Position numbers and translations under genes: made by a program. A stretch of DNA of 9,738 bases, from NCBI GenBank assembly GCA_905215795.1, contig CAJMRV010000053.1:1-9738 (forward strand), in the 5' to 3' direction. The DNA is from an uncultured bacterium (lineage in GTDB: Bacteria > Pseudomonadota > Gammaproteobacteria > Burkholderiales > Burkholderiaceae_F). The first letter of the stretch is position 1. The number at the start of each line of letters is the position of its first letter. This document shows, in pieces, positions 1-6,761 of this stretch. The notes under the pieces are model-generated. The model was given only the letters and a program-made list of their open reading frames with translations, had not been told where the DNA came from and made no database searches.

Positions 1-62
1 GGGCCGGAGGGCCCCCTGGATGATTAATCGGGTTGTTAATACCCCCATCGGGCTAGTATGGG
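1..62. other. Non-coding left edge with short inverted repeats
   Basis: No gene is visible here. Three small inverted repeats can be read: GGGCC (1-5) with GGCCC (10-14), GGGT (30-33) with ACCC (41-44), and CCCAT (44-48) with ATGGG (58-62). The last two share base 44, so they could not both form fully at once. The first may be the end of a terminator belonging to a gene left of the window, but no T-tract follows it on the + strand. The function is unknown. Confidence 0.3.
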
Positions 63-74
63 TAAAAATGGCGC

Positions 75-129
75 AAACTAGGTAGTGGAAATCCACTAGA
101 AAAGCGAACAAACCCCAGTAAACTAGGTA
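75..129 (+). repeat. Direct repeat AAACTAGGTA x2
   Basis: The ten-base sequence AAACTAGGTA occurs exactly at 75-84 and at 120-129, offset by 45 bases (a little over four helical turns). The right copy ends two bases before the candidate -35 hexamer at 132. The left copy runs into the palindrome at 83-98. Repeats placed this way beside a -35 box often bind an activator. That reading is inference; the repeat itself is seen directly. Confidence 0.45.
83..98. repeat. Perfect 7-2-7 palindrome, operator candidate
   Basis: TAGTGGA (83-89) is mirrored exactly by TCCACTA (92-98) with two bases between. Its centre lies about 76 bases upstream of the transcription start predicted from the promoter at 132-160, a usual position for an activator site. 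It could also form a 6-bp RNA hairpin with an AAAU loop if transcription entered from the left. No regulator gene is present in the window, so the protein that would bind it is unknown. Confidence 0.4.
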
Positions 130-131
130 CT

Positions 132-160
132 TTGACGCCCTTGTCAATTTGGGTTATTAA
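132..160 (+). promoter_or_regulatory. Candidate sigma-70 promoter of the yjiH-yjiG-peptidase operon
   Basis: TTGACG (132-137) and TATTAA (155-160) are separated by exactly 17 bases, matching the -35 and -10 consensus at 5/6 and 4/6 positions. Transcription would start near 167, giving an 80-base leader. The -35 box lies inside a short inverted repeat, TTGAC (132-136) and GTCAA (143-147), where a bound repressor would block polymerase. The leader holds two small hairpins: TGCC/GGCA (182-185 with 192-195) and TGTAG/CTACA (203-207 with 214-218). I recognise no known riboswitch in it. Confidence 0.5.
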
Positions 161-247
161 ATGTAAACTCGAGTAATGATTTGCCGGAAAAGGCAGGTCA
201 CGTGTAGACGAACCTACATTGAAATCCAAAGACCAAAGGAGATAATT

Positions 248-943
248 ATGACGTCTGAAAATCCGTCATTAAATCAACCCCGGGAAAAGATCGGAATCGG
301 CGCCTATGTTTCATTGATCATGGCTATCGTCTTCTTCTCCGGCCTAGCCGCCTCCACCCACTGGTGGGGCATCTTTGACTTCACCACCCTGAACGGCAGC
401 TTCGGCAAGGTCGTGGCCTCCGTTTCCGGCTCGGGCGACACGATGCACACCGTCATGTCGAACCTGCGCGGCAAGGGCGGTTCCGGTGCCATCGACGGGT
501 TCGTTTTCGCGTTCACCCTCGCACCGACCGTGATGTTCGCCCTCGCGATGATCACGATCTTCGAACACTACGGCGCCCTCAAGGCCGCCCGCGTGCTCCT
601 CAATCCCATCCTGCGTCCCCTGCTCGGCATCTCCGGCGCGACCTCGCTCGCCCTGATCGCCTCGCTGCAGTCGACCGACGGCGGCGCCGCCCTCACGCGC
701 CAGCTCAAGGACGCCGGTGAGCTCGACGACAAGGAGCTCACCATCTTCGCCACGTTCCAGATGACGGCCGACGCCCCGATCACGAACTTCCTCGGTTCGG
801 GCGTGATCCTCTTCGGCCTGACGACCGCCGCCGGTGAACTCGCCGTTCCCCCGCTGCTCGGCGCCTGCCTCGGCATCATCCTGCTCGGCAAGGTCTTCGC
901 CGCCAACGTCATGCGCTTCGGCCTGTACCGCTTCACGAAGTAA
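248..943 (+). CDS. yjiH: YjiH-like inner-membrane protein, Gate (nucleoside recognition) family
   Basis: A 231-residue integral membrane protein resembling E. coli YjiH, one half of a split pair whose other half is the next gene. Hydrophobic segments lie at about 17-36, 84-104, 128-142, 180-195 and 201-222. The central part is a Gate-type domain (the fold shared with nucleoside transporters and spore proteins SpmA/SpmB), with conserved-looking stretches FEHYGALKAAR (105-115) and ASLQSTDGGAALTR (138-151). The transported substrate of this family is not established. The start at 248 is chosen because AAAGGAG (235-241) sits six bases upstream. An in-frame ATG at 176 would add 24 mostly charged residues without such a site. 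The gene opens an operon with a second Gate protein and a peptidase, suggesting movement of a peptide or modified amino acid. That role is inference; the family call is firm. Confidence 0.85.
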   Translation: MTSENPSLNQPREKIGIGAYVSLIMAIVFFSGLAASTHWWGIFDFTTLNGSFGKVVASVSGSGDTMHTVMSNLRGKGGSGAIDGFVFAFTLAPTVMFALAMITIFEHYGALKAARVLLNPILRPLLGISGATSLALIASLQSTDGGAALTRQLKDAGELDDKELTIFATFQMTADAPITNFLGSGVILFGLTTAAGELAVPPLLGACLGIILLGKVFAANVMRFGLYRFTK

Positions 944-987
944 CCAGGTCCCCAGGAACGTAAAAAGAAAAGATTTAGGAGTGCATT

Positions 988-1458
988 ATGTCTGCTGAAC
1001 AAACCCAATCCAAACCCATGATCACCGACGTCTTCGTCAAGGGTGCCGTCCAAGGCTGGAAGATCGCGACCGGTTCGACGATCCCGAACGTCATGATGGC
1101 CTTCGTGATCATCAAGATCCTCCAGCATTCGGGTCTGCTGGCCATCATCGGCAAGGTCTTCGCCCCCGTCATGGGCCTCTTCGGCCTGCCCGGCGAAGCC
1201 GCCACCGTTCTTCTGGGCGGCTGGATGAGCATGGGCGGCGGCGTCGGCGTCGCCGTGGCCCTCTTCGACCAGGGCGCCATCAACGGCACGCACGTCGCCA
1301 TCCTCTGCCCGGCCATCTACCTGATGGGCTCGCAGGTCCAGTACCTCGGCCGCTGCCTGGGCGTCATCGGCGTCCGCGCCAAGACGATCCTCCCGATCAT
1401 GAGCGTGCCCATCATCACCGCGATCCTCGCCATGATCGTGATGCGTTTCATTGTCTAA
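988..1458 (+). CDS. yjiG: YjiG-like inner-membrane protein, Gate family partner of YjiH
   Basis: A 156-residue membrane protein, close to the length of E. coli YjiG, and recognisably the same protein: the block GLPGEAATVLL (66-76) followed by MSMGG (80-84), and YLMG..VQ..GRCLG (111-125), are shared as I recall that sequence. Hydrophobic segments lie near 32-48, 52-66, 72-92, 101-116 and 134-153. A clear Shine-Dalgarno, AGGAG at 977-981, is six bases before the ATG. It starts 44 bases after the yjiH-like stop and ends 16 bases before the peptidase start, so the three are almost certainly one transcript. It probably forms a complex with the YjiH-like protein. The family resembles SpmB, but there is no other sign of sporulation. 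Substrate and direction of transport are unknown. Confidence 0.88.
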   Translation: MSAEQTQSKPMITDVFVKGAVQGWKIATGSTIPNVMMAFVIIKILQHSGLLAIIGKVFAPVMGLFGLPGEAATVLLGGWMSMGGGVGVAVALFDQGAINGTHVAILCPAIYLMGSQVQYLGRCLGVIGVRAKTILPIMSVPIITAILAMIVMRFIV

Positions 1459-1474
1459 GGAGAAAAGAAAGAAT

Positions 1475-2587
1475 ATGTTGGAATCCTATCTGAAGGACCT
1501 CGCTGAAATCGTTAATTTCGACAGCGGCTCGCACAACCAGGCCGGCGTCACCCACGCCGCCGAGATCATGAAGCGTCACTTCGAGTCCATCGGCTTCAAG
1601 GCCGAGCTCGTGGACCTCGGTCCGGCCGTCGGCAAGGGCATGATCGCCACGAACAAGCCCGATGCCGAGAAGTACGACATCATGTTCAACGCCCACCTGG
1701 ACACCGTCTTCCCCGACGGCACCGCCGAGAAGCGCCCGCTCAAGCGCGTCGGCGACCACATCATGGGCCCGGGCTGCGTTGACTGCAAGAGCGGCGTGAT
1801 GTCGATCTTCTACGCGATCAAGAACGCCCGCAAGGAGGACCTCGACCGCCTCGCCATCGTCGTCGCCTACAACCCCGACGAAGAGACCGGCTCCGTGCAC
1901 TCCAAGAAGTGGCTCGGTTCGATCGCCGCCAAGTGCAAGCGCGCCCTCGTCTGCGAAGGCGCCCGTCCCAACGGCGAACTCGTCCGCTCCAGGAAGAGCT
2001 CGGCCACCTGGAAGGTCGTCTTCCACGGCGTCGGCGCCCACGCCGGCAACAACCCGAAGGAAGGCCGCTCGGCCATCCTCGCCGCCAGCCGCTTCGTCAT
2101 TGAAGTCTCCAAGCTCCAGGACCTCGACGGCACGGGCGTGAGCGTCAACGTCGGCGTGATCCAGGGCGGCAGCGCCGCCAACGTCGTCGCGGACCGCTGC
2201 GAGATCGTCATCGACACGCGCCGCTGGACCGACGAGTCCGGCCGCGAAGTCGACGAAGCCATCCAGGCCCTCATCAAGAAGGACTGGGGCGACGGCATCA
2301 CGGTCGAAGGCGAACGCCTCTTCCTGATTCCGGCCATGCCGTACTCCGATGCCACCAAGGAACTCGCCGGCCAGATCACCGAAGCCGCCCGTCAGGTGGG
2401 CTTCGAACCGACCTGGATCGACGCGGGCGGCGGCTCCGACGCGAACCACATCGCCGCGATGGGCATTCCGGTGCTCGATGGCGTGGCTCCCGCGGGCGGC
2501 TGCTTCCACACCGACAAGGAGTATCTGCGCATCGACACGATCGAAGAACGCACCAAGATGCTCACCAAGTTCCTCAGCCTGATCTGA
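1475..2587 (+). CDS. M20 family zinc metallopeptidase, glutamate carboxypeptidase type
   Basis: A 370-residue, two-zinc M20 hydrolase of the glutamate carboxypeptidase/ArgE-DapE superfamily, expected to cleave a C-terminal or N-acyl amide bond. All expected active-site residues are present: H74 and D76 in NAHLDTVFPDG, bridging D103 in GPGCVDCKSG, catalytic E136 and metal-binding E137 in PDEETGS, E161, and H345 in GGCFHTDKEYL. H189 in GVGAHAGNNP matches the dimerisation-domain histidine that reaches the partner active site. No signal peptide is seen, so it is likely cytoplasmic. The ATG at 1475 follows AAGGAG (1457-1462). A TTG at 1451, inside yjiG, would add eight lysine-rich residues and is less likely. 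The stop is a tandem TGATGA. Position after two Gate membrane proteins suggests it processes their cargo. It could equally be an acetylornithine-, peptidase T- or aminoacylase-like enzyme; substrate cannot be read from sequence. Confidence 0.9.
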   Translation: MLESYLKDLAEIVNFDSGSHNQAGVTHAAEIMKRHFESIGFKAELVDLGPAVGKGMIATNKPDAEKYDIMFNAHLDTVFPDGTAEKRPLKRVGDHIMGPGCVDCKSGVMSIFYAIKNARKEDLDRLAIVVAYNPDEETGSVHSKKWLGSIAAKCKRALVCEGARPNGELVRSRKSSATWKVVFHGVGAHAGNNPKEGRSAILAASRFVIEVSKLQDLDGTGVSVNVGVIQGGSAANVVADRCEIVIDTRRWTDESGREVDEAIQALIKKDWGDGITVEGERLFLIPAMPYSDATKELAGQITEAARQVGFEPTWIDAGGGSDANHIAAMGIPVLDGVAPAGGCFHTDKEYLRIDTIEERTKMLTKFLSLI

Positions 2588-2604
2588 TGAACTGACCGAG
2601 CCTG

Positions 2605-2650
2605 AAGGCGCCACGGCCTCCTCTTCCCTCAGAGGCCGCGGCGCCTTCTT
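2605..2650 (+). terminator. Intrinsic terminator after the M20 peptidase
   Basis: A 16-bp GC-rich stem with one A-C mismatch pairs 2605-2620 with 2632-2647 around an 11-base loop. It is followed by a pyrimidine run rich in T (2646-2657). It begins 17 bases after the peptidase stop and separates this operon from recQ. Confidence 0.8.
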
Positions 2651-2766
2651 CATTTCCGGCCCTCCGCCGGGGCGCGCCCCGGCCGGAGTCCGTTAGAATA
2701 GGTTCTTTCGACGGAGTCCTTCTTGAAGGGCTCCTTTTTCAAATCCATCAAGGGGTGCACACGAGC

Positions 2767-4578
2767 GTGAAGCGTTACGAGAACAAGGAGGCCGTCCTCA
2801 AGGAGGTCTTCGGCTACAGCGGGTTCAAGGGCTTCCAGGGGGAGGTGATCGAACACGTCCTCGCCGGGGGCGACGCGCTCGTGCTCATGCCCACCGGGGG
2901 CGGCAAGAGCCTCTGCTACCAGATCCCCGCGCTGCTCATGGACGGCGTCACCGTCGTCGTCTGCCCGCTTCTGAGCCTCATGCAGGACCAGGTCGTCGCG
3001 CTCGAGGCGACCGGCGTGAGCGCCGCCTACATGAACTCCACCCAGACGCAGGAGGAGTTCGAGGAGGTCCGCTCCAAGCTCCTCTCGGGGGCGATCGACA
3101 TCCTCTACCTCTCCCCGGAACGCCTCACCCAGCCGGGCACGCAGAACCTGCTCCGTCAGGTGGGCGTGAACCTCTTCGCGATCGACGAGGCCCACTGCGT
3201 GAGCGAATGGGGGCACGACTTCCGTCCCGAATACGGGGAGCTCTCGCTCATGAAGGAGCTCTTCCCGGAGGTGCCCAGGCTCGCCGTGACCGCCTCCGCC
3301 GACGAGCGCACCTGCGCCGAAATCCACGAGAAGCTGCTCCTCAACGCCAAGGACTACAAGACGAGCTTCGCCAGGAAGAACCTCTTCTACCGCGTCGTCG
3401 AGAAGAAGGGCCTCAAGAAGCAGCTCGTGCACTTCATCAAGACCGAACACAAGGGCGAGTGCGGCATCGTCTACTGCTCCTCGCGCCGGAAGACCGAGGA
3501 GCTCGCCGAACACCTCCGCTCCGAGGGGATCAAGGCGCTCTGCTACCACGCCGGCCTCACCCAGGAGGAGCGCAGCGTCAACCAGCAGCGCTTCCTCGTC
3601 GAGGACGACCTCGTCATGGTCGCCACCGTCGCCTTCGGCATGGGGATCAACAAGCCCAACGTGCGCTTCGTCGCCCACGTGGACATGCCCAAGTCCCCGG
3701 AGGCCTACCTCCAGCAGATCGGCCGCGCGGGCCGCGACGGCCTGATCGCCGACGCGTGGATGGCCGTGGGCCTCACCGACGCGATGTCGGCGTGCTACCT
3801 GATCGACCAGAGCGAGGCCGACGAGCACTACAAGGAGGTCCTCCACCAGAAGCTCCGCTCGATGATGCGCCTTGCGGAAACGGGCGGGTGCCGCGAACAG
3901 GCGCTGCTCTCCTACTTCGGGCAGACCTCGGGCCCCTGCGGGCACTGCGACAACTGCCTCTCCAAGCCCGACGTCGAGGACGTCACGCGTCCGGCCCAGA
4001 AGCTCCTCTCGTGCGTGTACCGCGTCCAGCAGAAGTCCCGCACGAGCTTCGGCGCCAACCACATCATCGACGTGCTCCGCGGCTCCATGACCGGGAAGGT
4101 GCGCGACTGGAACCACCACGAGCTCTCGACCTGGTCGATCGGCAGGGACTGGTCGCAGGCGCGCTGGCGCCGCCTCGTGCGCGTGCTCCTTGCAAACGGC
4201 TACCTCTGGATCGACACCGTCAACAACAACGTCCTGAGGCTCGGCCCGGACGTGATGCCGCTCCTGAAGGGGCAGGCGAGCCTCTCGATGCGCGTCTCCG
4301 AGGAGAAGGAGCCCGTGAGGAAGGTCTCGGGGAACCCCTGGGACGAACTCACCGGCGAGGACCGCGACGTCTACAACGACCTCGTGCTCTGGCGCAACCA
4401 GTTCGCCATGATCTCCAAGAAGCAGAAGTGGCAGATCCTCACGAACGCCACCCTGATCGAGATCGCCCAGACGCGTCCCACGAGCGAGTACGAGCTCGGC
4501 GGGATCCAGGGGATCGGCGCCTACAAGCTCGAGCACTACGGCCCGGACCTGCTGGCGATCGTCAACCGTTACCGGTGA
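2767..4578 (+). CDS. recQ: ATP-dependent DNA helicase RecQ
   Basis: A complete 3'-5' DNA helicase of the RecF recombination pathway, 603 residues, close to E. coli RecQ. Domain order is canonical: helicase core with Walker A PTGGGKS (42-48), DEAH box (140-143) followed by the aromatic-rich loop CVSEWGHDFRPEY (144-156), motif III TASAD (175-179) and motif VI QIGRAGRDG (317-325); zinc site C375, C391, C394, C397; RQC winged helix (about 410-500); and a C-terminal HRDC domain (about 530-603) with NATLIEIAQ and GIGAYKLEHYG. The GTG at 2767 is preferred because AAGGGG (2750-2755) lies eleven bases upstream. A GTG at 2755 would overlap that site and add four residues. TAGAAT at 2694-2699 could be its -10 box, with no clear -35. 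Glycine codon GGG is frequent here but, by eye, absent from the peptidase gene. Identity is certain; start is not. Confidence 0.97.
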   Translation: MKRYENKEAVLKEVFGYSGFKGFQGEVIEHVLAGGDALVLMPTGGGKSLCYQIPALLMDGVTVVVCPLLSLMQDQVVALEATGVSAAYMNSTQTQEEFEEVRSKLLSGAIDILYLSPERLTQPGTQNLLRQVGVNLFAIDEAHCVSEWGHDFRPEYGELSLMKELFPEVPRLAVTASADERTCAEIHEKLLLNAKDYKTSFARKNLFYRVVEKKGLKKQLVHFIKTEHKGECGIVYCSSRRKTEELAEHLRSEGIKALCYHAGLTQEERSVNQQRFLVEDDLVMVATVAFGMGINKPNVRFVAHVDMPKSPEAYLQQIGRAGRDGLIADAWMAVGLTDAMSACYLIDQSEADEHYKEVLHQKLRSMMRLAETGGCREQALLSYFGQTSGPCGHCDNCLSKPDVEDVTRPAQKLLSCVYRVQQKSRTSFGANHIIDVLRGSMTGKVRDWNHHELSTWSIGRDWSQARWRRLVRVLLANGYLWIDTVNNNVLRLGPDVMPLLKGQASLSMRVSEEKEPVRKVSGNPWDELTGEDRDVYNDLVLWRNQFAMISKKQKWQILTNATLIEIAQTRPTSEYELGGIQGIGAYKLEHYGPDLLAIVNRYR

Positions 4579-4609
4579 GTCCCGGCCCGGATCAGGGAGG
4601 ATGGAATGC

Positions 4610-4641
4610 AAAACGGCGGAGCTTCACACTCCGCCGTTTTT
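4610..4641. terminator. Bidirectional terminator between recQ and the dehydrogenase
   Basis: A perfect 12-bp stem pairs 4610-4621 (AAAACGGCGGAG) with 4629-4640 around a 7-base loop. The run of T at 4637-4641 serves the + strand and the A-run at 4610-4613 gives a T-run on the - strand. It lies 31 bases past the recQ stop and 15 bases past the stop of the convergent dehydrogenase, so one hairpin ends both transcripts. Confidence 0.9.
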
Positions 4642-4656
4642 CTTTGAAACCGTCCG

Positions 4657-5451
4657 TCAGGCCTTAGGCGCTTCGCCGCCCGTCGTGGTGCGGCGCGGCT
4701 TCTGCTTCCTCTTGGAGAGGATCTTGTCGAAGAGCCAGTTGGGGATCATCCTGAGGATCTTGGCGAGCACGCCCATCTGCCAGGGGAAGACCGCGTAGGT
4801 CTTGTCGGCGAGGATCGCCTTCGTGCACTGGGCCGCGAACTCCTCGGGGGTGAGGATGAAGGGCATCTTGTAGGGATTCTTGGCCGTGAGCGGGGTCTTC
4901 ACGAAGCCCGGACACATCGTCTGGACGAGCACGCCGCTCTTCTTCATCTCAACGCGCAGGCTCTCGCAGTATGTGATCACGGCGGACTTGCTCGCGCAGT
5001 AGGCTTCCGAGCCCGGAAGGCCGCGGATGCCGGCCACCGAGCCGATCCCGACGAGGCGGCCCGAGCCGCGCTTCTTCATCGGTTCGATGAACGGGTGGAA
5101 GGTGTAGGCCATCGAGAAGACGTTCGTCTTGTAGACGTCCTCGAGCGTGTCGAGGTCCTCGTAGTACTCGGTCTTCACGCCGTGGGAGATGCCCGCGTTG
5201 GCAATCACGATCGTGGTGCCCCCGCAGAGGGCCTCGAATTCGCGTGCGGCGGCGATGATCTCGTCCCTGACGGTCACGTCGGCGATGTAGGCGTGGTGCT
5301 TGGAGTGGTCGCCCGGCAGGGCGGCCATGACCGCCTCGAGCTTGTCGCGGTTGCGGGCCACGAGGCCGAGCGTGGCGCCGCGGCGGGCGAACTCGGCCGC
5401 GAGGGCCGCGCCGATGCCGCTCGAGGCGCCGGTGATGAATACGTTGAGCAT
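4657..5451 (-). CDS. Short-chain dehydrogenase/reductase (SDR), NAD(P)-dependent
   Basis: A 264-residue classical SDR oxidoreductase. The dinucleotide-binding TGASSGIG is at 7-14, D59 contacts the adenine region, NAG is at 85-87, and the catalytic tetrad is N110, S138, Y151 and K155 (YCASK). PGFVKTP at 181-187 is the usual cofactor-binding turn. R33 and R35 after the second strand hint at NADPH preference. The substrate cannot be told. The C-terminus (about 226-246) is an amphipathic-looking segment followed by the basic tail KRKQKPRR, which could dock it on the inner membrane. The start has a modest AGGA eight bases upstream. It follows dsbA in what I recall as a conserved betaproteobacterial order, but a terminator ends 23 bases before its start, so how it is transcribed is unclear. 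Confidence 0.88.
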   Translation of the reverse strand: MLNVFITGASSGIGAALAAEFARRGATLGLVARNRDKLEAVMAALPGDHSKHHAYIADVTVRDEIIAAAREFEALCGGTTIVIANAGISHGVKTEYYEDLDTLEDVYKTNVFSMAYTFHPFIEPMKKRGSGRLVGIGSVAGIRGLPGSEAYCASKSAVITYCESLRVEMKKSGVLVQTMCPGFVKTPLTAKNPYKMPFILTPEEFAAQCTKAILADKTYAVFPWQMGVLAKILRMIPNWLFDKILSKRKQKPRRTTTGGEAPKA

Positions 5452-5474
5452 TGGAGGAATCCTGATGGAAAGAA

Positions 5475-5507
5475 GAAAACGGCCCGAACTTTCTTCAGGC
5501 CGTTTTC
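5475..5507 (-). terminator. Intrinsic terminator after dsbA
   Basis: GAAAACGGCC (5475-5484) pairs perfectly with GGCCGTTTTC (5498-5507). Three further inner pairs (5486-5488 with 5494-5496) are possible around a 5-base loop. Read on the - strand the stem ends in TTTTCTTCTTT, a good tail. It lies 21 bases past the dsbA stop and should end the argS-SPOR-dsbA transcript. Confidence 0.8.
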
Positions 5508-5528
5508 ATGGAATCAATGGTTTTCCGG

Positions 5529-6173
5529 TCAGCGGCCGCGGTCCTTGCGGACCAGGTCGACGAGGTAGTCGATGCAGGCCGTGGTGTCCTTGAGTCGGCC
5601 CACGAGGTCGGGACCGGTCAGGTAGCGGCCCGCCACGCCCACGCGCGGGGTGGCGTCCACGCCGTAGCTCTGCCAGAGCTGCGTGGCCTGCATGGCCTGG
5701 GAGTTGACCACGAACGAGTTGTAGGCGGCGTCCCAGTCCTCGCGCTTGATGCCGTTGGCGACCATGTACTTGGCGATGTCCTCGGGGGCCGTCTGGATCG
5801 TGAACTCGAAGGTCTGCTCGATCACCGCGTGGAAGAACGGCATGTGCAGTTCCTTGAGCTTGCCGAGGCTCTCGAGGGCGTAGTACGCCTTCACGAAGGG
5901 CACCGTACGGGCGTCCCAGGCGACCGGGCATTTGCGCACGGTGACGCCTTCGGGGAGATGCTCCTCCCACTCCTCGAACAGCTTGGCGAAGCGCAGGCAG
6001 TGCGGGCAGGTGTAGGCGAAGAAATCGACCACCTCGATCGAGTCGGCGGGCGTGGCCACGGCCGGGTCGACGATCAGGTACTGCTTGCCGGCCTCGTAGA
6101 CGGGTGCGGCGAGGAGTCGGGTGGAGACGGAGGCGAGGGCCCCCGTGATGAGCAGGTCGCGACGGGAAATCAT
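5529..6173 (-). CDS. dsbA: DsbA-type periplasmic thiol:disulfide oxidoreductase
   Basis: A 214-residue exported thioredoxin-fold protein that introduces disulfide bonds into periplasmic proteins. The active site is C56-P57-H58-C59 in FFAYTCPHC, the same CPHC as E. coli DsbA, and the cis-proline loop is T175-P176 in VDATPRVGV. The helical insertion lies between about 85 and 165. The N-terminus (1-23) is a signal peptide with SRRDLLI at 3-9, which fits a twin-arginine (Tat) signal; the cleavage site near 22-23 is not a clean AxA. Two extra cysteines, C82 and C200, may form a structural disulfide. AGGA lies nine bases before the ATG. The gene is third in the argS-SPOR-dsbA set, 36 bases after the SPOR gene, and is followed by a terminator. 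Reoxidation would need a DsbB, which is not in this window. Confidence 0.92.
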   Translation of the reverse strand: MISRRDLLITGALASVSTRLLAAPVYEAGKQYLIVDPAVATPADSIEVVDFFAYTCPHCLRFAKLFEEWEEHLPEGVTVRKCPVAWDARTVPFVKAYYALESLGKLKELHMPFFHAVIEQTFEFTIQTAPEDIAKYMVANGIKREDWDAAYNSFVVNSQAMQATQLWQSYGVDATPRVGVAGRYLTGPDLVGRLKDTTACIDYLVDLVRKDRGR

Positions 6174-6209
6174 GATTGAAGGTCCTGTTTGATGGGTGTT
6201 ATCGCGAGG

Positions 6210-6734
6210 TCAGGGCTTTTCCTTGAAGAGGATCGTCGAGTCGACGTCGCTGTCCTTGAGACGGGACTGGACGTTGAGGGCCTCCACACGGTCGGAGTAG
6301 GGGCCCACGAAGTTCCGCCAGAGTCCGTTGGACTTGACCGACTGGCAGAAAAGCCCGTGGTCGAACGAGAGCATGCCGCAGTTGTCGGCGGCGTGCTGCT
6401 CGTCCTTGAAGGCGCCGACCTGGAGCCAGTAGACCCGGCGGTCCTGGGCGGCGGCCTGTTGGGCATCGGGGCCGGCCTTGGCGATCACCGTCTTGATGGG
6501 ATCGTCATCGGCGCCCGAGGCCGTGTTCTGGTTTTTGTTGAGGAGGTCGTTGGGATTGACGTCCCCGTTGAGCTTCTGGGCCGGATCGACGTCCGTCGTG
6601 ACCGTGCCGACCTTTTCCATGAACGGGGACGGACCCAGTGCGAGGAAGTAGGCGGCGCCGGCGGCGACGGCGAGTCCGGTGACCACGCCGATGAGGAAGC
6701 CGGCGAAGCCAGAAGCGAATCGACTTGATGCCAC
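6210..6734 (-). CDS. SPOR-domain membrane protein (FtsN-like)
   Basis: A 174-residue bitopic inner-membrane protein. A short cytoplasmic start is followed by one transmembrane segment (about 9-33), a linker rich in Asp, Asn and Ala (about 40-98), and a C-terminal SPOR domain (about 101-170) beginning VYWLQVGAFKDEQHA and containing VGPYSDRVEA. SPOR domains bind denuded peptidoglycan at the septum, so a role in division or wall remodelling is likely. It is shorter than E. coli FtsN and the N-terminal FtsA-binding motif of that protein is not evident, so equating it with FtsN is not safe. C119 and C130 lie in the SPOR domain beside a co-transcribed dsbA. The GTG start has GGAG eight bases upstream. 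It begins 27 bases after the argS stop, matching what I recall of other Burkholderiales. Confidence 0.85.
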   Translation of the reverse strand: MASSRFASGFAGFLIGVVTGLAVAAGAAYFLALGPSPFMEKVGTVTTDVDPAQKLNGDVNPNDLLNKNQNTASGADDDPIKTVIAKAGPDAQQAAAQDRRVYWLQVGAFKDEQHAADNCGMLSFDHGLFCQSVKSNGLWRNFVGPYSDRVEALNVQSRLKDSDVDSTILFKEKP

Positions 6735-6761
6735 GATGGTTTCTCCAGTCAGAAGGTTCGT

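Noticed and set aside
176..247. 24-residue N-terminal extension of the YjiH-like protein from ATG 176
   Set aside because: It is charged and unlike the family, it lacks a ribosome site, and the ATG at 248 has an ideal one.
120..247. Possible riboswitch in the left operon leader
   Set aside because: Only two short 4-5 bp hairpins are present, with no conserved core that I recognise and no expression platform.
1448..2653. A 401-codon open frame on the - strand opposite the M20 peptidase
   Set aside because: It lies antisense to a gene with every catalytic residue in place, and it runs through that gene's terminator hairpin.
2650..4611. A 653-codon open frame on the - strand opposite recQ
   Set aside because: It is the antisense shadow of an intact recQ in GC-rich DNA. 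Its product is Val/Leu/Glu/His-rich with no recognisable domain.
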